Origin: a virus
Length of the DNA stretch: 44,399 nt
IMG/VR virus record: IMGVR_UViG_3300020221_000037
Coordinates: 1-44,399 of that record
Strand: one strand, 5' to 3'
The notes under the pieces: model-generated
Told to the model about the DNA's origin: nothing
What the model saw: only the letters and a program-made list of their open reading frames with translations
Database searches by the model: none
Made by a program: the position numbers and the translations under genes
Shown: positions 39,372 to 44,399 of the stretch, piece by piece
Layout: each line of letters opens with the position of its first letter
Position numbering within the stretch: the first letter of the stretch is position 1

Positions 39372-40283
39372 TTATTTAGTCCAATTTTTTTCCATCACAA
39401 AGTTATGATGACTGAACTCGTGACGATTCACAAGTTTGAATGTACCATACTTGGTGCTGCGAACATAACCTTCATGCTCACACTCTTCACCGTTGACATA
39501 ACACATCAACTCATCATCGGTGTGAAGAAGTAAAAAGAAAGACTCTTTGATTTTTATCACGAGATTGTAGAAGTTGAACAGGTGAACATCAGCACCAGTC
39601 ATTTCTGCAAGCACCTCAGCATCAAGATCTTCACCACATTTGATGAGAAGATTCACTGCTTTCTTGATCTCTTCAACATCTTTTTTGCTGACAAATGTGA
39701 CCAGAGAACTCATCTGTTTGGCAAACTTACTAAGTGTCAGCACCTCAGTGAAGTTGCCGCGGAAGTATACATCAGGTTTGACAAACAAAACAACATCATC
39801 ACTGTTCAATTCTGGAATCTCAAATGATGCAACAGCATCTTTGAGTGTAGGACCAGAGTAGGAAGTATGAGGAGCAATGATAAACACCTGATTCACTTTC
39901 TCTTTGAAAGAGTAAGTAATCGTATTGGGTCGGTAAGTATCATCACCACCGAAACCAATAAAGTCACCTTGCACCACACCTTTGATGCGAGGCAGACAAT
40001 CAAATGCTACGTGCAAAATGTCAGCAACTTTGGGAACATTGCCATGATTGATGTCAATGTCCTCATGACAGTAGTTGATCTTGATTTTCACTTTGTTGAA
40101 CACACTTTTGGTGCCCACAAAGAACTTTCCAGTCTCAGGATCAGTGCCCCAAACTATAGCAGGAGCACCGTCAATCTTGACGGAAACTTTATCTTTAACA
40201 GATTGATTTGCAAACCAATCTAACACTGAAAGATCACCAGTGAGAATGGAATCTTCAGGATGCTCAAGATGTGTGTTTTTCAT
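39372..40283 (-). CDS. DUF6267-like protein with ligase-type nucleotidyltransferase motifs (303 aa)
   Basis: I use ATG 40283 (MKNTHLEHPEDSILTGDLSV); a GTG at 40304 lies in the promoter -10. 'HLEHPED' and 'VSVKIDGAPAIVWGTDPETG' followed by KFFVGTKSVFN match the family I know as DUF6267. K36-I-D-G39 is motif I (KxDG, adenylated Lys) of the DNA/RNA ligase and capping superfamily. 'VVQGDFIGF' fits motif IIIa/IV, and 'HEGYVRSTKYGTFKLVNR' gives motifs IV (EG.V) and V (KLV). Activity as ligase or nucleotidyl transfer to an unknown target is inference. The gene may have a leaderless mRNA. Confidence 0.75.
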   Translation of the reverse strand: MKNTHLEHPEDSILTGDLSVLDWFANQSVKDKVSVKIDGAPAIVWGTDPETGKFFVGTKSVFNKVKIKINYCHEDIDINHGNVPKVADILHVAFDCLPRIKGVVQGDFIGFGGDDTYRPNTITYSFKEKVNQVFIIAPHTSYSGPTLKDAVASFEIPELNSDDVVLFVKPDVYFRGNFTEVLTLSKFAKQMSSLVTFVSKKDVEEIKKAVNLLIKCGEDLDAEVLAEMTGADVHLFNFYNLVIKIKESFFLLLHTDDELMCYVNGEECEHEGYVRSTKYGTFKLVNRHEFSHHNFVMEKNWTK

Positions 40284-40289
40284 GTCTTT

Positions 40290-40318
40290 AGTATGGCACA
40301 GCACAGGAGCAAAGTCAA
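40290..40318 (-). promoter_or_regulatory. Promoter TTGACT-17-CATACT (extended -10) before the DUF6267-like gene
   Basis: Minus strand: TTGACT (40318-40313), 17-base spacer ending in TGC, CATACT (40295-40290). The -10 lies only seven bases before the ATG at 40283, so transcription would begin about at the start codon. Confidence 0.65.
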
Positions 40319-40361
40319 CCCCTGAATCATCAGTGTATTTTATGAGTTTAATTGAAATGGA

Positions 40362-40547
40362 TTAAACTCTCTCATCAGACGAATACGCAGGTTCAATGGT
40401 ATGCTTACACTCCTCAAACAAACTTTGTAGAATCTCGTCACAGAGTTGATACGATTTACTTGTCACGCCCACTGCATTTGCTTGATAGTATCGTACTGCG
40501 TTGTAGATAACTTTCCTCTGCTCCAAGTTAAAGATTTTATCACTCAT
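40362..40547 (-). CDS. Small hypothetical protein (61 aa)
   Basis: MSDKIFNLEQRKVIYNAVRY...SKSYQLCDEILQSLFEECKH. Helical; 'LEQRKVIYNAVRYYQ' is a pattern of small cyanophage proteins. Its ATG overlaps the TGA of the upstream 54-aa gene by eight bases (ATGAGTGA), supporting both. Function unknown. Confidence 0.65.
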   Translation of the reverse strand: MSDKIFNLEQRKVIYNAVRYYQANAVGVTSKSYQLCDEILQSLFEECKHTIEPAYSSDERV

Positions 40548-40704
40548 TTCGATTCAATACCTCCATAGTTGACACTAATTTATTATACAATGCAGGCAAA
40601 GAAACCTGATTTAGATTCTCTGCTATTTTCTCATCTTTACGATTCAACAGTTGAAGTGAAGTCATCAAAACATTGAGTTCGTTGACATTTAGACTGACAG
40701 ACAT
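40540..40704 (-). CDS. Small helical hypothetical protein (54 aa)
   Basis: MSVSLNVNELNVLMTSLQLL...NLNQVSLPALYNKLVSTMEV, ending LNRNE. Helical and repetitive in Leu/Asn. Six bases after the 46-aa gene stop, overlapping the 61-aa gene. Function unknown. Confidence 0.6.
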   Translation of the reverse strand: MSVSLNVNELNVLMTSLQLLNRKDEKIAENLNQVSLPALYNKLVSTMEVLNRNE

Positions 40705-40710
40705 GATAGT

Positions 40711-40851
40711 TTATAGAATAGGATTTGCACTCAAAACTGTTGCATTTGGATTCTGAATGAGAGCATATCTTTTTGCCTCAGCATAATCCCGAGCAACACA
40801 TTCAATAAAGAATCTTGTACCAAGATAAATGCACTCAACTTTGTATTTCAT
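40711..40851 (-). CDS. Small hypothetical protein with a long leader (46 aa)
   Basis: MKYKVECIYLGTRFFIECVA...NPNATVLSANPIL. The pattern 'RDYAEAKRYALIQNPNATVL' resembles small phage proteins with one helix and two strands. Transcription from the promoter at 40954-40982 would give a leader near 95 bases that contains a 6-bp hairpin. Heads the operon 40851-40362. Confidence 0.6.
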   Translation of the reverse strand: MKYKVECIYLGTRFFIECVARDYAEAKRYALIQNPNATVLSANPIL

Positions 40852-40886
40852 GATGATTAATTGTTTTAAGTTAATTGTTATAAATT

Positions 40887-40903
40887 ACACTGTTTGCCAG
40901 TGT
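40887..40903 (-). promoter_or_regulatory. Hairpin in the 5' leader of the 46-aa gene
   Basis: Perfect arms ACACTG (40887-40892) and CAGTGT (40898-40903) with a five-base loop, between the promoter and the ATG. AT-rich sequence without structure follows up to the start. Confidence 0.4.
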
Positions 40904-40953
40904 TGTGCTTCTGTTGAAGTTAGATACTGCGTCGTTTTCTTGACTACTCTTAT

Positions 40954-40982
40954 AGTATTACATAGAATCTGGGCAAAGTCAA
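40954..40982 (-). promoter_or_regulatory. Promoter TTGACT-17-AATACT (extended -10) before the 46-aa gene
   Basis: Minus strand: TTGACT (40982-40977), 17-base spacer ending TGT, AATACT (40959-40954). It shares its -35 region and upstream CCCCTGAATCATCA-type sequence with the promoter at 40290-40318. Confidence 0.65.
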
Positions 40983-41023
40983 CCCCTGAATCATCACTAT
41001 ATTTGATGAGTCAAACTGTCATT

Positions 41024-41043
41024 GATAAGTTACGTAACTTATC
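41024..41043. other. Perfect 20-bp palindrome built on GATAAGTTAC
   Basis: GATAAGTTAC followed by its exact reverse complement, three bases after the stop of the 59-aa gene on the minus strand. No T tract follows. GATAAGTTAC also occurs at 34774, 35193 and 36284. Confidence 0.7.
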
Positions 41044-41046
41044 ACA

Positions 41047-41226
41047 CTACATGGGAAGTTTACCGATTGACTTTCCTTTTTTGTGTGCTTGAATGTATTT
41101 CCGTGCAGAACCTTCAGTTCTACACAGTTTCTCAAGTTGTTGTCCATTGTGTATGATGATGTATCCTTTGTTAGCATAGGGAACTGCTGCGTATTCTCCT
41201 TTATTGACTATAAATCCTTCCATCAT
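41047..41226 (-). CDS. Small basic protein coupled to the helicase gene (59 aa)
   Basis: MMEGFIVNKGEYAAVPYANK, then GYIIIHNGQQLEKLCRTEGS and ARKYIQAHKKGKSIGKL. Basic C-terminal helix. The ATGATG start overlaps the helicase stop TGA, so it is co-translated with it. A small protein of this kind next to the helicase is familiar from cyanophages; a helicase partner is possible but unproven. Confidence 0.7.
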   Translation of the reverse strand: MMEGFIVNKGEYAAVPYANKGYIIIHNGQQLEKLCRTEGSARKYIQAHKKGKSIGKLPM

Positions 41227-42461
41227 TTCCTCACCACACTCACAGCAGGTTCACCTTTGGTGAAAATCGTATCAACAACCGATTGAACTGCACGAGCAGT
41301 GCTGACACCAACCTTGTTGTAAACAGGAATACAAACTAGACCGAACGATTTGCTATACTGACCAAGGTTGCCAGGTTGAATCAAACCATCACGAAGTCCT
41401 TTTGCGTCGTCATGATGCAACCTAATGACACGTCCGATAGTTTGACTGATGCCAATAAAGTCCATGTTGCGAAGAAACAAAACTGCCTCAAGTCCAGAGA
41501 CATTGATACCCTCTGCAAGGATGCTATGATGCAACACAACAAACTTCTTAGAGTTATCCTTACCCCATGCAGAAAGAGTGTCAAAGAACACCTCACGATT
41601 GACTTTGCGACCATCAATCACTGCACCAGTCTTGGCAGTAATATACATCCAAGAGAAACCACGTTGCTCTAACTCAGCACAGAAATCAGTTTCTGACACC
41701 AGTGAAACGATTTGCTTGGTTGCCTTAGCACAAATCAGAATCTTGCTGGCATTGTTATCATCAATCGTTTCCAGCAGATTAGCAGCATCACGATCAAAGT
41801 TTGTCTGCTTGCCAGTCACCATTTCCAGTTGCTTGACTACAACTTTAGGGGGCACAATGTATCCACCTTCGACAAGTTCGGGAGCAGGAACTTTGCAGAT
41901 CACTTGACCATAAACATCCACATCATTCATGCCTGGTTTACCCACAGTCACGGAATGTTTCGGAGTTGCAGTAAAGAAATAGCAACGATTTGCATTGGCA
42001 GCAAAGTGCTCCGTTGCAGGGAAAAAGTTACGTTTGACCGAATTGTGTGCTTCGTCAAAGTAAATCGTATTCACATCAATACCTGCCTCCTGAATACGTT
42101 GCAGGGAGTTGTAAGTGGTGAAGATGATACGATTGCGCTTGTAAGTCTGCACCGCCCAATCATAGATACCAGCAGGACTGGTGGTGGACTCGTGATGAGT
42201 CTCCCCAGAATGCACGTGAAGCACACGAACCATAGGATCAGTGATAAACTCCAGAAACTCACTGGACAACTGCTCTGCCAGCAGAATACGGGGAGCAACT
42301 ACAACAATAGTCTGAGGAGTTTGTGACTGAAACTCACGCAGAGCATCATAAATCATCTTCAGAGTCTTGCCACCACCAGTAGGCACAATCACCTGACCTT
42401 TGTTGTGCTTTTGCATAGCAGCAACAGCACGTTCTTGATGCGGACGGAGTTGAAGTTGCAT
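41223..42461 (-). CDS. Superfamily 2 DEAH-box DNA helicase, UvsW-like (412 aa)
   Basis: I chose ATG 42461 (MQLQLRPHQERAVAAMQKHN); an upstream in-frame Met at 42533 overlaps the previous gene. Motif Q/Ia region RPHQ, Walker A VPTGGGKT (about residues 26-33), DEAH in IYFDEAH (about 135), FFTATP motif III, GKDNSKKFVVLHHSILAEGI and QTIGRVIRLHH (motif VI, arginine finger) are all present and intact. Such helicases (UvsW in T4) process recombination and replication forks and remove R-loops at origins. The protein lacks an extra N-terminal domain, so UvsW or a related RAD25-type phage helicase are both possible. Confidence 0.85.
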   Translation of the reverse strand: MQLQLRPHQERAVAAMQKHNKGQVIVPTGGGKTLKMIYDALREFQSQTPQTIVVVAPRILLAEQLSSEFLEFITDPMVRVLHVHSGETHHESTTSPAGIYDWAVQTYKRNRIIFTTYNSLQRIQEAGIDVNTIYFDEAHNSVKRNFFPATEHFAANANRCYFFTATPKHSVTVGKPGMNDVDVYGQVICKVPAPELVEGGYIVPPKVVVKQLEMVTGKQTNFDRDAANLLETIDDNNASKILICAKATKQIVSLVSETDFCAELEQRGFSWMYITAKTGAVIDGRKVNREVFFDTLSAWGKDNSKKFVVLHHSILAEGINVSGLEAVLFLRNMDFIGISQTIGRVIRLHHDDAKGLRDGLIQPGNLGQYSKSFGLVCIPVYNKVGVSTARAVQSVVDTIFTKGEPAVSVVRK

Positions 42462-42507
42462 TACAAATGAATCAATACAAGTATGATAGAAAAGATTAGG
42501 CAAAAAG

Positions 42508-42738
42508 TCAAGGATCTTGTGCCAGTTCTTCAACTGTCACGTGCTTACATAGTTGTCTTTTAAGTTCCACCTGAATGTTGATAAGATGACCATACAAAAA
42601 CTGCTGATACTCATTACCTTCCAGAAGATTTGTGAGTTCAGTTATACATTCAAGTGACTTGATGAGTTTATTTTTCTCTGTGAGAGGAGTTTTCAACCAT
42701 TCATCCAACACTTTATCATCAATAGGCAATTCAATCAT
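42508..42738 (-). CDS. Small helical hypothetical protein upstream of the helicase (76 aa)
   Basis: MIELPIDDKVLDEWLKTPLT...LIKSLECITELTNLLEGNEY. The start overlaps the 81-aa membrane gene stop by four bases. All-helical, mixed charge. In the same operon as the helicase, with a 46-base gap before it. Function unknown. Confidence 0.65.
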   Translation of the reverse strand: MIELPIDDKVLDEWLKTPLTEKNKLIKSLECITELTNLLEGNEYQQFLYGHLINIQVELKRQLCKHVTVEELAQDP

Positions 42739-42980
42739 TTTCTACATTCCAAGAAATAAGAATACCGTGCCGACCCATCAGGATTGTATTGTACCACATC
42801 ACAACCCTTATACTCATCCACCACCTCAAATCTTTGGTTTGATGGTGTAGGTTGTGCGTCTAACCAGTTTGCAGCACCATTTAGAATAAACACTAACAGA
42901 ATCAACACACCAAACACACCCACACCTAACATAGCACCAGACAGAAACTCTTTAAGTGCTACTTTATCGTCTTGTGTCAT
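42735..42980 (-). CDS. Single-span membrane protein (81 aa)
   Basis: Residues of about 13-35 (SGAMLGVGVFGVLILLVFIL) form one membrane helix after a short N-terminal segment (MTQDDKVALKEFL). The C-terminus (VVDEYKGCDVVQYNPDGSAR, YSYFLECRK) has two Cys residues and looks like a small soluble domain. Overlaps both neighbours by four bases. Function unknown. Confidence 0.65.
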   Translation of the reverse strand: MTQDDKVALKEFLSGAMLGVGVFGVLILLVFILNGAANWLDAQPTPSNQRFEVVDEYKGCDVVQYNPDGSARYSYFLECRK

Positions 42981-43222
42981 CGTGGTGGGGGCATCGTGAG
43001 TGCTCTGGCAGTTGTTTCTTGATACCTCATAAATGTCTTTAATACTGATTTAAGTGTGAGTTGTAGTTCTTCTACATCTTCACACTGGTCAATCGTCCTT
43101 GACATTTTTTCATACTCAAACATCTTTGCAGGACTATCGAGTTTGATATCATCGGGATGTGTTTCTGACATGTTATCGTCTCCGTAAAGTTCGTCGAATA
43201 AAAAGGACCAAGAGTTCGTCAT
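42977..43222 (-). CDS. Small acidic hypothetical protein (81 aa)
   Basis: The start at 43222 (MTNSWSFLFDELYGDDNMSE) overlaps the TGA of the 67-aa gene (ATGA), which favours it over the in-frame Met at 43258. Acidic, helical C-terminal half (QCEDVEELQLTLKSVLKTFM). Function unknown. Confidence 0.65.
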   Translation of the reverse strand: MTNSWSFLFDELYGDDNMSETHPDDIKLDSPAKMFEYEKMSRTIDQCEDVEELQLTLKSVLKTFMRYQETTARALTMPPPR

Positions 43223-43422
43223 ACATCCCACTCCCGTGCTTCCCAGTCCATCAAGCACATATCAGTTTGCTGTTTGTCAGTATAGTTATCGTAGGCATAT
43301 TGACGACACTCTTCTTCTGTGCCCTCAAATAGCATTTCATACATTTTGTGGTCTCCATCGTAGGTAAACTTATACAATCCCCACTCGTCGTAGCAATCAG
43401 GAAAGAACGGCATCATACCCAT
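43219..43422 (-). CDS. Small hypothetical protein rich in acidic and aromatic residues (67 aa)
   Basis: MGMMPFFPDCYDEWGLYKFT...LFEGTEEECRQYAYDNYTDK. The third codon ATG (43416) overlaps the upstream TGA and may be the true start. 'EGTEEECRQYAYDNY' is a pattern of many small phage proteins. Function unknown. Confidence 0.65.
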   Translation of the reverse strand: MGMMPFFPDCYDEWGLYKFTYDGDHKMYEMLFEGTEEECRQYAYDNYTDKQQTDMCLMDWEAREWDV

Positions 43423-43874
43423 CCAGCAAAACTAAAAATGTATGATAGTCCCCATTCTAATGTATGAGGTGGTAATTCGTCAATATGTTCAAATACAAGT
43501 CGTCGTGCATGTAAAATACGTTCTTTGCCGACTGCAAGTAAATTAGCTTTAGAACCCTTGAGAAACTCATTAAAATCTTCTTGATTGTTTTGCTTTTGAC
43601 CTGAAATATACAAGCGTCGCATTTCAGTCATCAATTCTTTTGTTTCGGGTGAAAATGTGACTGTATTTTCGCCCACAGGTATTTCCATACGCTTCATACA
43701 ACCCATAGAAAACTTCATAGCGTCTCTGACTTCATCAACCGTCAGTGTATCATCATCTCCACTACGATAAGAGTGTTGAATGACACCATTTGTGCATTCA
43801 ATCACACGCAACAGGGCTAGTTTATCTTTTTCTACATCGGGTAGTGCTTCAAATTCTGTTTTCCAATCAATCAT
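43413..43874 (-). CDS. Helical hypothetical protein (153 aa)
   Basis: The start at 43874 (MIDWKTEFEALPDVEKDKLA) overlaps the TGA of the 52-aa gene as ATGA; the first in-frame Met is 43883. Helical with segments LLRVIECTNGVIQHS, VDEVRDAMKFSMGCMKRMEI and a hydrophobic end (LEWGLSYIFSFAGWV). No motif recognised. Part of a coupled chain of four genes. Function unknown. Confidence 0.7.
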   Translation of the reverse strand: MIDWKTEFEALPDVEKDKLALLRVIECTNGVIQHSYRSGDDDTLTVDEVRDAMKFSMGCMKRMEIPVGENTVTFSPETKELMTEMRRLYISGQKQNNQEDFNEFLKGSKANLLAVGKERILHARRLVFEHIDELPPHTLEWGLSYIFSFAGWV

Positions 43875-44029
43875 TGTTCCCATACCATCTGATGTGCAAG
43901 TTTATCTCTTAACGCATTAATTCTTTTATCATCATACTGCTGAAAGTTTCCACGCTTTTCTACTTTTTTGTAATAATGTAACGCATTAATAATTATACCA
44001 TAATCTTCCATCGTTATATCTATTTGCAT
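43871..44029 (-). CDS. Small basic hypothetical protein (52 aa)
   Basis: MQIDITMEDYGIIINALHYY...RGNFQQYDDKRINALRDKLA. Helical, with stop and starts overlapping both neighbours (TAATG with the 78-aa gene, ATGA with the 153-aa gene). Function unknown. Confidence 0.6.
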   Translation of the reverse strand: MQIDITMEDYGIIINALHYYKKVEKRGNFQQYDDKRINALRDKLAHQMVWEQ

Positions 44030-44265
44030 TAAAAACCCTTTGTTTTTTTATTTTTCTTTGGCTTTGGTTCTTTATGATCTAGAACCTCAACGTGACTTAA
44101 AAAGTTACCACCACTCTCAAACCATTTACGCTTCACATCTTCATAATTATCAAAGACAAAGGTATCACCACTGCTTATTACTAATTTATAATCGTGACGA
44201 AGATAGGGTTCGTCAGATGTTTGTCGGAAATATCGTGGGTCAGAAGGGTCAATAAGTTGAGTCAT
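44029..44265 (-). CDS. Small hypothetical protein with basic tail (78 aa)
   Basis: MTQLIDPSDPRYFRQTSDEP...DTFVFDNYEDVKRKWFESGG, ending EPKPKKNKKTKGF. 'FDNYEDVKRKWFESG' fits a strand-helix phage protein; the Lys-rich tail may bind nucleic acid. Coupled to the next gene by TAATG, and overlapping the right-edge gene by four bases. Confidence 0.7.
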   Translation of the reverse strand: MTQLIDPSDPRYFRQTSDEPYLRHDYKLVISSGDTFVFDNYEDVKRKWFESGGNFLSHVEVLDHKEPKPKKNKKTKGF

Positions 44266-44399
44266 TTTACTTTACCATCGAGTATTTGGTCAGCATCGAG
44301 ATCCATTCGGGTATTCTTACCAAGCAACTGCAACACGTATCCCTCAAAATCAGTAGAATCTGATTCGTAGATGACATGACCGTGATTGTTGTCACTCTC
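44262..44399 (-). CDS. Partial gene at the right edge (C-terminal 45 residues)
   Basis: The frame is open from the window edge and ends ESDSTDFEGYVLQLLGKNTR, then MDLDADQILDGKVK at TGA. The start lies outside the window. Overlap of four bases with the 78-aa gene supports the frame. Function unknown. Confidence 0.65.
   Translation of the reverse strand, partial: ESDNNHGHVIYESDSTDFEGYVLQLLGKNTRMDLDADQILDGKVK

Noticed and set aside
41024-41043. 20-bp palindrome as an attachment site or phage terminus
   Set aside because: Its core recurs at three other operon boundaries and no integrase is present; a boundary element fits better.
41712-42326. 204-aa plus-strand ORF opposite the helicase
   Set aside because: Antisense to intact helicase motifs; no ribosome binding site or promoter found.
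42462-42533. Upstream in-frame start of the helicase (would add 24 residues)
   Set aside because: The extra segment overlaps the 76-aa gene and does not resemble helicase N-termini; ATG 42461 begins the usual L.LRPHQ.
1-44399. tRNA genes, CRISPR arrays, integrase, transposase or insertion sequences
   Set aside because: No T-loop/acceptor pattern in a non-coding stretch, no regularly spaced repeat array, and no recombinase-like protein was seen. A GATTCGAACC string near 29966 lies within gp6 coding sequence.

Overview
The window looks like part of the genome of a T4-like marine cyanophage (myovirus). It carries the T4 neck and baseplate order (gp25, gp6, a gp7-position giant, gp8, gp13, gp14, gp15, gp16) on one strand. 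The virion proteins have the long beta-repeat insertions and 'GVVTATSF...'-type fibre segments usual in marine cyanophages. Promoter-like octamers of the T4 late type (NATAAATA / CTAAATA) sit before many structural genes. The motif TTTTCCACA, which is the cyanobacterial form of the DnaA box, clusters in one non-coding region. Identity calls rest on reading the protein sequences and gene order; no database search was run.

Layout. Almost all genes lie on the minus strand, so transcription runs right to left. Positions 30692 to 1 are the late virion module: a 54-aa gene, gp25, gp6, a 2601-aa baseplate protein, a 47-aa gene, a 1489-aa protein, gp8, a 2522-aa protein, an 88-aa coiled-coil protein, gp13, gp14, gp15, gp16, and then small and fibre-like proteins. 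The fibre-like gene is flanked by a 129-bp direct repeat. The gene at the left edge carries an in-frame stop near its N-terminus. Positions 30705-32346 hold a conserved unknown, a tiny basic protein and a GT-A-type glycosyltransferase-like protein. At 32435-33013 lies the only clear plus-strand gene.

Positions 33014-34306 are the least ordinary part. Two clusters of exact TTTTCCACA motifs (eight copies, with a ninth at 34502) flank a two-gene minus-strand unit. The clusters share a 35-bp perfect direct repeat and contain inverted repeats. Divergent sigma-70 promoters (each with a -35 hexamer, 17-bp spacer and -10 hexamer) lie between the unit and the second cluster, and a very AT-rich stretch follows. 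This is a candidate DnaA-dependent or transcript-primed phage origin, or a decoy site for host DnaA.

Positions 34273-44399 are a dense run of small, often overlapping minus-strand genes, probably expressed early. Recognisable members are a lone HicA/YcfA-like protein, a DUF6267-like protein with nucleotidyltransferase (ligase-type) motifs, a secreted glycine-zipper protein, and a superfamily 2 DEAH helicase. The operon boundaries reuse a small set of intergenic elements: an extended -10 of the form TGNNATACT, a duplicated 91-bp promoter/leader cassette, a GATAAGTTAC element and TGTGCCAC hairpins. No tRNA, integrase, insertion sequence or CRISPR array was seen.
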